From JBGPIK01 sp041484845 (lineage in GTDB: Bacteria > Desulfobacterota > Binatia > UBA9968): a DNA stretch of 7,948 bases. Both the position numbers and the translations under genes were made by a program. Position 1 is the stretch's first letter; each line of letters starts with the position of its first letter. The notes beneath the pieces are model-generated. The model saw nothing but the letters and a program-made list of their open reading frames with translations, was not told where the DNA came from and did no database searches. Location: assembly GCA_041484845.1 (NCBI GenBank), contig JBGPIK010000322.1, positions 1 through 7,948 on the forward strand, read 5' to 3'. Positions 1-5,815 of the stretch are shown in pieces.

Positions 1-202
1 CTCTGGAACTCGAAGGAATGTGGAGAAGTTCAACTTCCAAGCCATTTCTTTTGAATATCCCTTCTTCATGAGCAACCCATAAACCACTCTGGGTTCCAGC
101 CAAGGCGGTCCAGTTGAGCCGAACCCTCATCTGAGCCCACGAGGGAACGGCGAGAATCATAAGGTTGATAAGTGCTACCGGAAGCAGGACATAATGTTTC
201 AT
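1..202 (-). CDS. ABC transporter substrate-binding protein, NMT1/THI5-like, N-terminal part (runs off left edge)
   Basis: This gene is cut by the window edge, leaving 67 codons from the ATG at 202. The first 23 residues form a signal peptide (hydrophobic MKHYVLLPVALINLMILAV, then PSWA before Q24), so the protein is exported. The mature start reads RVRLNWTALAGTQSGLWVAH and then EEGIFKRNGLEVELLHI. This is the first strand and loop of SsuA/TauA/NMT1-type binding proteins, where a small ligand such as a sulfonate, nitrate-like anion, pyrimidine or aromatic acid is bound for an ABC importer. AAGGAG (212-217 on the minus strand) lies 9 nt before the ATG and supports this start. It is the third binding protein of this superfamily in the window. 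The ligand cannot be told from the fragment. Confidence 0.85.
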   Translation of the reverse strand, partial: MKHYVLLPVALINLMILAVPSWAQMRVRLNWTALAGTQSGLWVAHEEGIFKRNGLEVELLHIPSSSR

Positions 203-277
203 CGTTATCGTCTCCTTAAGCTTAGCAGGAGCAGTAGGGTCGGCAGGAACCCTTGGTCTATGCCTCTGGCCTCAAAC

Positions 278-319
278 TTCACGCCTTCTCGCCGTTGCTT
301 TCTGCCTTACGCACTCGCC
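278..319. repeat. Degenerate GGCGTRA-like short repeat patch
   Basis: The plus strand reads TTCACGCC TTCTCGCC, then after a gap TTACGCA CTCGCC. These are units of 7-8 bp close to the units of the cleaner array at 3764-3791 (TTACGCC, TCACCCC, TGACGCC). Both patches lie upstream of a minus-strand binding-protein gene. The units here are irregular, so this may be only biased composition. Confidence 0.35.
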
Positions 320-364
320 AGTTCGGTGGCGGCCGGTAGCAAGGGTAGAAGTTAGGCCAGGTCC

Positions 365-440
365 AGTATCGATGCATGCTTTCCGTTGGTCACTCATCAT
401 GAAGCTTGTGAGGAAGCCGTTGTGCTTCGAGTCTAGACCC
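365..440 (+). repeat. 76-bp dispersed direct repeat, copy 1
   Basis: Aligned without gaps to 1164-1239, it matches at 68 of 76 positions (89%). It begins AGTATCG and ends GTCTAGACCC, whose GTCTAGAC is an 8-bp palindrome; TTGGTCACTCATCATGAAG in the middle is identical in both copies. No terminal inverted repeats or long internal hairpin are visible. In the frame open from 372, seven of the eight differences change the amino acid, which argues against a conserved peptide. It may be a small mobile or REP-like element, or the scar of a duplication. The two copies lie on either side of the toxin-antitoxin locus. Confidence 0.8.
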
Positions 441-520
441 CGGAATCGCTCGCGAACGCTGCAGCGCGGTCGAGATTTTATTCGCGCCTTCGACTCTTTC
501 CGACCAGCCGACGACGAAGC

Positions 521-817
521 TCAGGCCGCCTCCCTTGCGGCGCGCTCGAGAAGTTCGTGAATAAGGGTTTGGTACGGTTTGTCCTGCCTCGCGGCAAGCT
601 TTCTTAAGCGCATCAACAACGACGGATCGATTCTGATGGCGATGAGCTGGCGCGGCGGCCGTCCGCTCTTCGGTCGTCCGACTCGCCGTGCTCGACGGAG
701 TTCCGCGTCTGTGGACTCGGGAACGTCGGAGAAATCGATGGCGCTATCTGGAATAGGCCTTCCGCTCTTTACGGCTTGCCGGCCGCGCGCTGATGATCCT
801 GATCGCTTCTTGGCCAT
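521..817 (-). CDS. brnA: BrnA/CopG-type ribbon-helix-helix antitoxin
   Basis: This 98-residue protein is the antitoxin of a type II BrnT/BrnA pair. The family binds and neutralises the RelE-fold RNase BrnT and represses its own operon. The C-terminal part, about residues 55-97, is the DNA-binding ribbon-helix-helix: strand RQLIAIRID, helix PSLLMRLRKLAARQ, then KPYQTLIHELLERA. The N-terminal part has the SAIDFSDVPESTDAELRRAR and VGRPKSGRPP segments usual for BrnA partners. The start at 817 is fixed by AAGGAG at 826-831, 8 nt upstream, although this places the first 74 nt inside the 3' end of brnT in another frame. The frame is intact, unlike that of the toxin. No T-rich terminator hairpin was seen after the stop. 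The fold is near certain and the assignment as BrnA likely, given the adjoining BrnT remnant. Confidence 0.85.
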   Translation of the reverse strand: MAKKRSGSSARGRQAVKSGRPIPDSAIDFSDVPESTDAELRRARRVGRPKSGRPPRQLIAIRIDPSLLMRLRKLAARQDKPYQTLIHELLERAAREAA

Positions 818-1032
818 GGTTTGCTCTCCTTATTGTGTACACGACAAGCAATATATTCCGCGCGATAGAACTCCCGATACGCTTGTATCTTGTCTCCCGA
901 GTGGAATGAGCTAAATCCTCCCACGGGCCAATCCAACCCGTCGGGGTCCGCGAATATCGTCGCGGCTTCTTCGAAGGACACGCCGGGTTTCTCATAGTTG
1001 ATAATGGCCTTACGGGTGTCCGATACAAACAT
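744..1032 (-). pseudogene. brnT: BrnT-family toxin, frameshifted
   Basis: BrnT toxins are small RNases of the RelE fold (PF04365), about 90-95 residues long. Here the gene is read in two frames. From ATG 1032 the first reads MFVSDTRKAI, then GVSFEEAATIFADPDGLDW. Past about 921 homology continues in the next frame with WEDLAHSTRETRYKRIGSS, LLVVYTIRRANHGQEAIRII and SARPASRKERKAYSR, ending at TAG 744-746. Removing the 7 nt at 921-927 (CCACGGG on the plus strand, bounded by CCA on both sides) joins the parts as LDWEDLAHS, the sequence expected for the family; loss of one base from the CCC run also restores the frame. Two further oddities are S4 where a Trp is usual (F-x-W-D) and P16 where KHG is usual. 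No ribosome binding site precedes the ATG. The toxin is probably inactive unless the shift is a sequencing error. Confidence 0.8.
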
Positions 1033-1050
1033 CTGTTAACGTATATACAG
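1033..1050 (-). promoter_or_regulatory. Candidate -10 element/operator of the brnTA locus
   Basis: Immediately before the toxin ATG lies CTGT-N10-ACAG (1033-1050), enclosing the perfect palindrome GTATATAC (1041-1048). On the minus strand TATATA falls where a -10 box would give an almost leaderless toxin mRNA, in line with the missing Shine-Dalgarno. Self-repression by the ribbon-helix-helix antitoxin at a palindrome overlapping the promoter is known for this family. No convincing -35 box was found, so this is tentative. Confidence 0.35.
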
Positions 1051-1163
1051 TAATTGGGGGAGGAAGACTATAAGCAAGTACGAGCGGACGAAGAGAAAAG
1101 ACATTTCGCTGGGCGTGGCAGACGGGTTTTAGTTGAGCAAGGGGTTGAAGTCGAGTCAGACCT

Positions 1164-1239
1164 AGTATCGCTGCATGCTTCCGGTTGGTCACTCATCATG
1201 AAGGTTTTGACGAAGGCGTTGTGCTTTGAGTCTAGACCC
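1164..1239 (+). repeat. 76-bp dispersed direct repeat, copy 2
   Basis: This is the partner of 365-440, in the same orientation and 799 bp away. Eight substitutions and no gaps separate the copies. The flanks differ beyond AGTATCG on the left and GTCTAGACCC on the right, so the unit ends are fairly sharp. An AT-rich stretch begins about 20 bp to the right of this copy. Confidence 0.8.
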
Positions 1240-1489
1240 GACGAGTTGAATGACAGGGAATAAAGAAATTTATTTCACAGAAAAGGTCTTGCCTCTTGCA
1301 ACCTGCCTTCTAATGGGTGACCCCAAATCGACGAGGATGGAATATCCCCGGGCCTTCTATCTTGTCATTACCCGAGAGATCCTAGGTTGACGAGATTGCT
1401 GGGTCGCTAGTCCCGCCCCGTTGGACGACCTCCTCTCAAGAAAGACTCCCGACCGCTTTTCGTTTGCCAGTTTGCGTTTCTCGAATGCG

Positions 1490-1544
1490 TTGACAATAAG
1501 TCTCTTCGCCGCTAGCTTGCGGGAGCCAGAACGCTCACGAGCGT
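1490..1544 (+). promoter_or_regulatory. Weak candidate promoter and dyad ahead of the metallo-hydrolase gene
   Basis: A perfect -35 hexamer TTGACA (1490-1495) stands 17 nt before TAGCTT (1513-1518), a poor -10 match. Downstream, ACGCTC-AC-GAGCGT (1531-1544) is a perfect 6-bp dyad with a 2-nt centre, placed between the possible transcription start and the ribosome binding site. It could be an operator or chance. Confidence 0.3.
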
Positions 1545-1565
1545 CAGCAACAGAGGGGAAACAGT

Positions 1566-2486
1566 ATGCCAAAATCAACGATGGCTCTACTGATCGTGCT
1601 TGCCTCGATACTCTTTGGGTTCTCTGTAGAGGCGCAGGAGCGCGATGACGCCCGGCTGAGGCCGGCCGAGCGCAACCGCACCGGTACCCTAAGACAGCTC
1701 ATTCCCGGTCACTACGTGTTCTCTTCCACCAGCTTTAATAGCGGGGTGATCGTTACCACCGAAGGAGTCGTGGTCCTTGACGCATTAAGTTCAGAAGCCA
1801 TCGCACAGAAAGAGCGCGAAGCTATTGCCAGCGTGATCAAACAGCCGGTGCACTTTCTGGTTTCCTCCACTTTCCATAATAACTACACGTGGGGCAACGT
1901 TGCCTACCAGGACATCATCAAGATCGGACACGAAAACTACCGCAGCGATCTTCTCCAACAAATGCAGCGTGACCGTGCCTCGCCAGAGGAGCGAAAGGCC
2001 AGGCTTCCGCAAGTAACCTTTCGGGATCGCCTGACGATTCACCTCGGCGCCAAGGAGATTCAGATTCTCTATTTAGGCCGGGGTCATACGCGCGGCGACA
2101 GCATCATTTTTGTTCCGCAAGATCGGATCGCCTACGTAAGCGAGCTATTTTTCTCCGACCAGTTTCTCTATATTAATGACGGCTACGGCGTCAGCTGGCT
2201 GAAAACGCTGGATGCAGTCGAAGCCCTTCCAGCCGACATCATCGTGCCCGGACATGGGCCCATTTCCGAAGACTCTAAGGAAACCCGACAAGGCCTTCAT
2301 CGTTTTCGGCAGCTTTTGGTTGATTTGCGTGACGCCGTTCAGAAAGAGATTGCGCGCGGCGCGACGGAAGATCAGGCTGCCGCCGCGATTAAACTCCCGC
2401 AATATGAAAAGATGCAGGGATACACATCGCAAAGGGAGGTTGCCGTGCGGCGAATGTATCAGGAAATGACCGGCCGGCTCCCTTGA
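1566..2486 (+). CDS. Exported metallo-beta-lactamase-fold protein with degenerate metal site
   Basis: This 306-residue protein begins with a signal peptide (residues 1-23, hydrophobic MALLIVLASILFGFSV, VEA before Q24), so it probably acts in the periplasm. GAGGGG at 1553-1558, 7 nt before the ATG, supports the start. The body follows the MBL order: a GVIVTTEGVVVLDAL strand pair (60-74), the metal loop (102-111), GRGHTRGDSII (171-181), an IAYVSELFF strand (188-196) and IIVPGHGPIS (225-234). Active members carry H-x-H-x-D-H in the metal loop; here it reads T102-x-H104-x-N106-Y107. The bridging Asp of the usual GD pair is replaced by S192-E193. H174 and H230 remain. The protein may use one metal, bind another ligand, or have lost hydrolase activity; a clade-specific subfamily is also possible. 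The substrate is unknown. It stands alone on this strand, convergent with the next gene. The fold is nearly certain and activity is not. Confidence 0.85.
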   Translation: MPKSTMALLIVLASILFGFSVEAQERDDARLRPAERNRTGTLRQLIPGHYVFSSTSFNSGVIVTTEGVVVLDALSSEAIAQKEREAIASVIKQPVHFLVSSTFHNNYTWGNVAYQDIIKIGHENYRSDLLQQMQRDRASPEERKARLPQVTFRDRLTIHLGAKEIQILYLGRGHTRGDSIIFVPQDRIAYVSELFFSDQFLYINDGYGVSWLKTLDAVEALPADIIVPGHGPISEDSKETRQGLHRFRQLLVDLRDAVQKEIARGATEDQAAAAIKLPQYEKMQGYTSQREVAVRRMYQEMTGRLP

Positions 2487-2504
2487 GATAAAGTGTTTCG
2501 CGTC

Positions 2505-2526
2505 TCGGGTTACGGATTTAACCCGA
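2505..2526. terminator. Hairpin between convergent genes, possible transcription end
   Basis: TCGGGTTA (2505-2512) pairs perfectly with TAACCCGA (2519-2526) around a 6-nt loop, 19 nt after the metallo-hydrolase stop. Neither strand has a U-run straight after the stem, so it is not a standard intrinsic terminator. A second possible pairing, GTCTCG (2502-2507) with CGAGAC (2538-2543), competes with it. The rest of 2487-2660 shows nothing else. Confidence 0.35.
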
Positions 2527-2660
2527 AGCTCAAAAATCGAGACTCGGAGCCGCACGGTCGCTAACCTCATCTGGGTCTAGGCCAGCAACTTGTCAACTCC
2601 TGGTGACCGCTTCACAAATGCTTTCAAACCACGAAACAATGTAAACTTCCCCAACTTCAA

Positions 2661-3671
2661 TTATTTTTGTAGCGATTTGAAAAAACTTTGTTTATCCAGC
2701 TCGCGGAGAATCTCCTCGTTTATGAACTCTTGGGGTTTCCGGCCTTTTGCATCGGGACGGGTGGTTGCAAGATCGTCCAAAACGACTTGAATTCCTGACG
2801 CAGAGGTGAAGGGCGGAAAAGACATTCTCGGCGCATAGCTGCGATAGGCACTGTCCAAAAGATCCTTGTCCTGCGTGCGCATCCATTTGGACAGGGATTT
2901 CTTTCCTACAGTAGCATCGCTTATGAAAACGTTTATCGACTCGCTCATCGCTTGAAGAAATCCCTTCACGGTATTTCTTCTCGATGATTGCAGGCTTTTG
3001 GTCGTCATGAGGCTTACGGTCGGAAATGAATCTTCCAAGTCGCCGAGGTCCAACAGGAGCACCATTCCCGCCGCTTTGGCGCGGTCAACGAAGGCGCCGG
3101 TGAGCATGGTCGCGTCGATCAGACCTGACTGCAGCGCCGTGAAGCGATCGCGGCTGCCGCCCGCGCGCACAAGAGTGACGCTCTTCTCGTCCATCCTCCA
3201 ATGTTTGAGCGCCGTGTTGACGACGATCGCGTTTAGCCCGACCACGGACAGAACGCCAATCCTTTTTCCTTTCAGCTCTTGCGGCGAGCGGATTCCGGGC
3301 CGGGCAACAATGCTATAGGTATGTTTGTTAAAATAGGTTCCGATAATGATGATGTCGGCACCCGAAAGAGTCGCCGCGATGTGCGGCTGCGGCGCAACTA
3401 CGTCGAACTGAATTTCATTACCCGCCAATGCCGAAGCCGATTCGGTACCGCCTCTGAACAAAACCGGCTCAAGACTAAGACCGTATTTTTTAAACAAGCC
3501 GAGATCGACCGCCAACCATAGTGGAACCTGATAACCCGAAATACCGCTGTATCCGGCCCTGACACGCTCCTGGCTGTGAGCGGGCGAAAAGAAACTTAGA
3601 TGCACCAGAAGGATTATAAGAAGAAAAACAAAGTTAGTGTGAAGCGTCCTATTGCGTCTCTTGCGGTTCAT
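2661..3671 (-). CDS. ABC transporter substrate-binding protein, NMT1/THI5-like
   Basis: This 336-residue protein belongs to the SsuA/TauA/NMT1 group of periplasmic binding proteins. A basic N-terminus (MNRKRRNR) and hydrophobic stretch FVFLLIILLVHLSFF end in PAHS before Q34, a signal peptide. The first lobe carries GYSGISGYQVPLWLAVDLGL (40-59) and FKKYGLSLEPVLFRGG, the usual ligand-loop region. SPQELKGKRIGV (129-140) matches the second-lobe start, and FTALQSGLIDATML is the conserved hinge-return segment. AGGG at 3678-3681, 6 nt upstream of ATG 3671, supports the start. It is the last of four minus-strand genes and has no permease or ATPase gene beside it. The ligand is unknown; the amidohydrolases upstream suggest a small organic acid or ester. 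The 119 bp before it carry short heptamer repeats. Confidence 0.88.
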   Translation of the reverse strand: MNRKRRNRTLHTNFVFLLIILLVHLSFFSPAHSQERVRAGYSGISGYQVPLWLAVDLGLFKKYGLSLEPVLFRGGTESASALAGNEIQFDVVAPQPHIAATLSGADIIIIGTYFNKHTYSIVARPGIRSPQELKGKRIGVLSVVGLNAIVVNTALKHWRMDEKSVTLVRAGGSRDRFTALQSGLIDATMLTGAFVDRAKAAGMVLLLDLGDLEDSFPTVSLMTTKSLQSSRRNTVKGFLQAMSESINVFISDATVGKKSLSKWMRTQDKDLLDSAYRSYAPRMSFPPFTSASGIQVVLDDLATTRPDAKGRKPQEFINEEILRELDKQSFFKSLQK

Positions 3672-3702
3672 TCTTTTCCCTGTACGCTTTACCGCCTCTT
3701 AG

Positions 3703-3730
3703 GTCTGACGTCTGATCTCTGACCTCTGAC
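3703..3730. repeat. Tandem heptamer array, four units
   Basis: Four consecutive 7-bp units read GTCTGAC, GTCTGAT, CTCTGAC, CTCTGAC on the plus strand, followed by CTC. The array lies 32 bp upstream of the binding-protein ATG at 3671. A second 7-bp array (3764-3791) lies 33 bp further on. Confidence 0.75.
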
Positions 3731-3763
3731 CTCTTCTTATCTCGATCTCCGCGCTCTTGCCCT

Positions 3764-3791
3764 TTACGCCTCACCCCTGACGCCTTACGGC
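3764..3791. repeat. Second tandem heptamer array, abutting the hydrolase stop codon
   Basis: Four 7-bp units read TTACGCC, TCACCCC, TGACGCC, TTACGGC on the plus strand (GGCGTRA-like on the minus strand). The last unit overlaps the TAG stop of the amidohydrolase gene (3791-3793) by one base. With 3703-3730 it fills much of this intergenic gap. No hairpin followed by T residues is present, so it is not an evident terminator. Confidence 0.65.
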
Positions 3792-4630
3792 TATTTAATG
3801 ATTGGCCAATTCACCCACTCGGCCAGGCCCCGCCCCATGATCCACTCTTTGTCGCTGTCGGAGAGAAAATCCAACTCTTCGGTAAACAATGTAACCGCCC
3901 GGCGGTAAGCGCAGGTGAGCTGGGAAAAATCCGTGCCCCAGAACACCCGCCGCGGTCCGAACGCATCCACTACGCGTTTGATCTGCGGGTGCAGCGAGGG
4001 GAAGGGATAGGGCTCGTTTACATAGCAAGGGAGAGTGGAAGCTTTCACCGCAACGTTTTTGAAACGCGCGAACTTCAGCACCTCGCCAACCGCCGGTGCC
4101 AAAGGTTTGCCGCGCAACTGTGTGTTCAATCCCATGTGATCGACGATCAAACGCAGTCCGGGATGGCGTTCGGCGATGGCGCCGATTTTCGGCACCGCGA
4201 ACGGCGCAAATAGCATCACCGGAATATCGTAGCGCTCGGCCGCCGCCAAGAACCAATCCGCCGTGCCATCATCGAGCCACGCGTGCGTGCCCTCATGGCG
4301 AAAACTAATGCGAAACCCCAACATGCCCGGCTGCTTTTTCCAATCGGCCATTCTTGCTTCGCTGGACGGATCGTTTAGTGGCAATTTGCCCATGACGGCA
4401 AAACGGTCCGGGTAGCTACGCGCTGCTTCCAGGGCAAAGTCGTTGCGGCATCCTTCCCACGAAGGCGGCACGCAAATGACGCGCTGGACTCCGGCGATCT
4501 CCATTTCATGCAATAGCTCTTCGGGTCCCAACGGCACCGGGCGGTGCGGCCTCGAGGCATCTTCCTTGATGTAAGGCCGTTCCAGCGTCTCCGGCGGCCA
4601 AATATGAACTTGTGCGTCGATAATGATCAT
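3791..4630 (-). CDS. Amidohydrolase-superfamily hydrolase (Amidohydro_2, LigI/fuconolactonase-like)
   Basis: This 279-residue cytoplasmic protein (no signal peptide) of the Amidohydro_2 family (PF04909) should be a TIM-barrel hydrolase of a lactone, ester or carboxylate. Strand 1 carries MIIIDAQVHIWP, where the usual H-x-H is Q7-x-H9. LIVDHMGLN gives H165 and RVFWGTDFS gives the catalytic Asp D234. Gln in place of the first metal His fits the metal-poor or metal-independent lactonase branch, which includes 2-pyrone-4,6-dicarboxylate lactonase LigI (though LigI itself keeps H-x-H) and sugar lactonases. The IVDHMG and WGTD segments resemble LigI. The ATG at 4630 follows a GGGGA run by 5 nt. It lies between two binding-protein genes (129 and 119 bp gaps) in the presumed operon headed by the LigJ-like gene. 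Family assignment is firm; a LigI-like substrate is only inference. Confidence 0.88.
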   Translation of the reverse strand: MIIIDAQVHIWPPETLERPYIKEDASRPHRPVPLGPEELLHEMEIAGVQRVICVPPSWEGCRNDFALEAARSYPDRFAVMGKLPLNDPSSEARMADWKKQPGMLGFRISFRHEGTHAWLDDGTADWFLAAAERYDIPVMLFAPFAVPKIGAIAERHPGLRLIVDHMGLNTQLRGKPLAPAVGEVLKFARFKNVAVKASTLPCYVNEPYPFPSLHPQIKRVVDAFGPRRVFWGTDFSQLTCAYRRAVTLFTEELDFLSDSDKEWIMGRGLAEWVNWPIIK

Positions 4631-4759
4631 AGCAGTCCCCGGTTATTCGATCGTTCGCCTCTTAAACCGTTTGCGTACGACACCCTGGCGCTTCGAGGCT
4701 GTATCTTTGTCCGCACGATTAGTTGACCTCGCAATCGGCAGGGAATCTCCGCTGTCGCT

Positions 4760-5752
4760 TCACATCCCCAATTCTTTTTGCGCCGCCCTCAGGTAATTGA
4801 GGTTGATGTATTTTTCCGCCGGCGGAAGCGAGCCGCTGGAATTGTTTCCCTGGGCCAAAATCTGAATCTGCGTTTTAACGCCTTCGATATCAATATCTCC
4901 TTTGGGCGGCCAGGCATTGCTGCGCACGTACTCTTCCCATCCCGCCGCCGCGTAGCGGCGCTCCAGCTTGAGCTCTGAACTGATGAACGCGATCGCTTCC
5001 TCTTTATTTTGATGAAGCCACTGAAAACCACGTATCAAGCCGCGCAAGACTCTTTTTACCGTGTCTTGATTGTCCCGCGCCCACCGCTTCGCCACCGCCA
5101 CCCCGGATAGCTGGTAGTGATTGACGTACTCATAGACATCGCCGATTTTGGTATAGCCCATATCCACGGCCTTGTAGCTGAGCGGCGCCGCCAGCAGCGT
5201 CGCATCCAGCCGGCCGCTTTCGAGCGCCGCCAGCCGCTCGGGTGTACCTCCTACGGACAACAGCGTAAAGTCGCGCGGATAATGAATGCCGTTTTTTTCG
5301 AGCATGAGACGGAGCAGCACCGTGGAGCCGGATGTCAAGCTCGACACGCCGATGATTGCTCCTTTGAGATCTTTAAAGCTTTGAAATTTCTTGGTCGCGA
5401 CGAGTCGATAGGTCGCGCCGTTAATCATGCCGCCGATGAGCTCCAGCTCCTGGCCTTTATCGACGGCAGTGATCATCGCGTCTGCAGTGGTCGAGTCGAA
5501 CTGTGTCGAGCCGGCGACCAAAGCCTGAACTCCCGTGGTCGCGGAGCGCAGAATGGGTATATCGACGCGGACTCCCTCGGCTTGAAAAAATCCTTTGACC
5601 TTGGCTACCCATGGAGCCATGTAGCCCACGGTCTTGGAAGTCGTGCCGATGAGCACGTACCTTTCGTCGCGCGACGACTGCGCTCCCGCTAGATGCGACG
5701 AGATCACAAGAGCGATCGCCAGCAAAACTGCCGTCAGCGCCACATGCTTCAT
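4760..5752 (-). CDS. ABC transporter substrate-binding protein, NMT1/THI5-like
   Basis: This 330-residue exported protein belongs to the SsuA/TauA/NMT1 group. The signal peptide is MKHVALTAVLLAIALVISS, cleaved after AGA (A24) before Q25. The first lobe has VGYMAPWVAKVKGFFQAEGV (42-61), then LRSATTGVQALVAGSTQFD. FKDLKGAIIGVSSLTSGS begins the second lobe and RLAALESGRLDATLLAAPLS is the conserved return segment. GGAGG at 5762-5766, 9 nt before ATG 5752, fixes the start. The gene follows the LigJ-like hydratase gene by 63 bp and precedes the amidohydrolase gene by 129 bp, so cotranscription is likely. It differs clearly from the other two binding proteins in the window, so this is not a recent tandem duplication. 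The ligand cannot be read from the sequence; an aromatic-derived acid would fit the hydratase upstream. Confidence 0.88.
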   Translation of the reverse strand: MKHVALTAVLLAIALVISSHLAGAQSSRDERYVLIGTTSKTVGYMAPWVAKVKGFFQAEGVRVDIPILRSATTGVQALVAGSTQFDSTTADAMITAVDKGQELELIGGMINGATYRLVATKKFQSFKDLKGAIIGVSSLTSGSTVLLRLMLEKNGIHYPRDFTLLSVGGTPERLAALESGRLDATLLAAPLSYKAVDMGYTKIGDVYEYVNHYQLSGVAVAKRWARDNQDTVKRVLRGLIRGFQWLHQNKEEAIAFISSELKLERRYAAAGWEEYVRSNAWPPKGDIDIEGVKTQIQILAQGNNSSGSLPPAEKYINLNYLRAAQKELGM

Positions 5753-5815
5753 AACGACCTTCCTCCCAAGGCACGTGAATTCTTCGGCGCGGCTCTCACC
5801 AGGTTGCGTTGTCCG

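Larger units (their letters stand above)
203..520. other. Intergenic region of 318 bp, no gene recognised
   Basis: It separates the partial binding-protein gene from the antitoxin gene; both are on the minus strand. It holds the ribosome binding site of the former, a GC-rich patch of degenerate 7-8 bp units (278-319), and the first copy of the 76-bp repeat (365-440). A plus-strand open frame from 372 crosses the repeat, but the changes between the two repeat copies do not look like selection on that frame. No clear sigma70 promoter or intrinsic terminator was seen. Confidence 0.6.
1051..1565. other. Intergenic region of about 515 bp, no gene recognised
   Basis: The stretch lies between the divergent brnT remnant and the metallo-hydrolase gene. 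It holds the second 76-bp repeat (1164-1239), an AT-rich dyad AATAAA-GAAA-TTTATT (1259-1274), and near its right end a possible promoter and a dyad for the next gene. Small open frames on both strands (for example 1054-1263 and 1357-1578) have no recognisable protein features. No tRNA or other RNA gene was seen. Confidence 0.55.

Noticed and set aside
372..560. Small plus-strand open frame across repeat copy 1
   Set aside because: Seven of the eight differences from copy 2 change the amino acid, there is no ribosome binding site, and it runs antisense into brnA.
1054..1263. Small plus-strand open frame across repeat copy 2
   Set aside because: The shared part with copy 1 shows no protein-level conservation, and no domain is recognisable.
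1259..1274. AT-rich dyad AATAAA-GAAA-TTTATT as a terminator or origin element
   Set aside because: The stem has only A-T pairs, no gene ends just before it on either strand, and no iterons or DnaA boxes accompany it.
1357..1578. Minus-strand 73-codon open frame upstream of the metallo-hydrolase
   Set aside because: No recognisable features, it overlaps the start of a convincing gene, and it has no clear ribosome binding site.
2145..2570. 141-codon minus-strand open frame antisense to the metallo-hydrolase
   Set aside because: It is a shadow of the conserved MBL C-terminal region and has no start signal.
3703..3791. Heptamer arrays as a CRISPR array
   Set aside because: Units are 7 bp with no spacers, and there are no cas genes.
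5117..5692. 191-codon plus-strand open frame antisense to the binding-protein gene
   Set aside because: The minus strand encodes a complete family member with signal peptide and ribosome binding site; this frame is its shadow.
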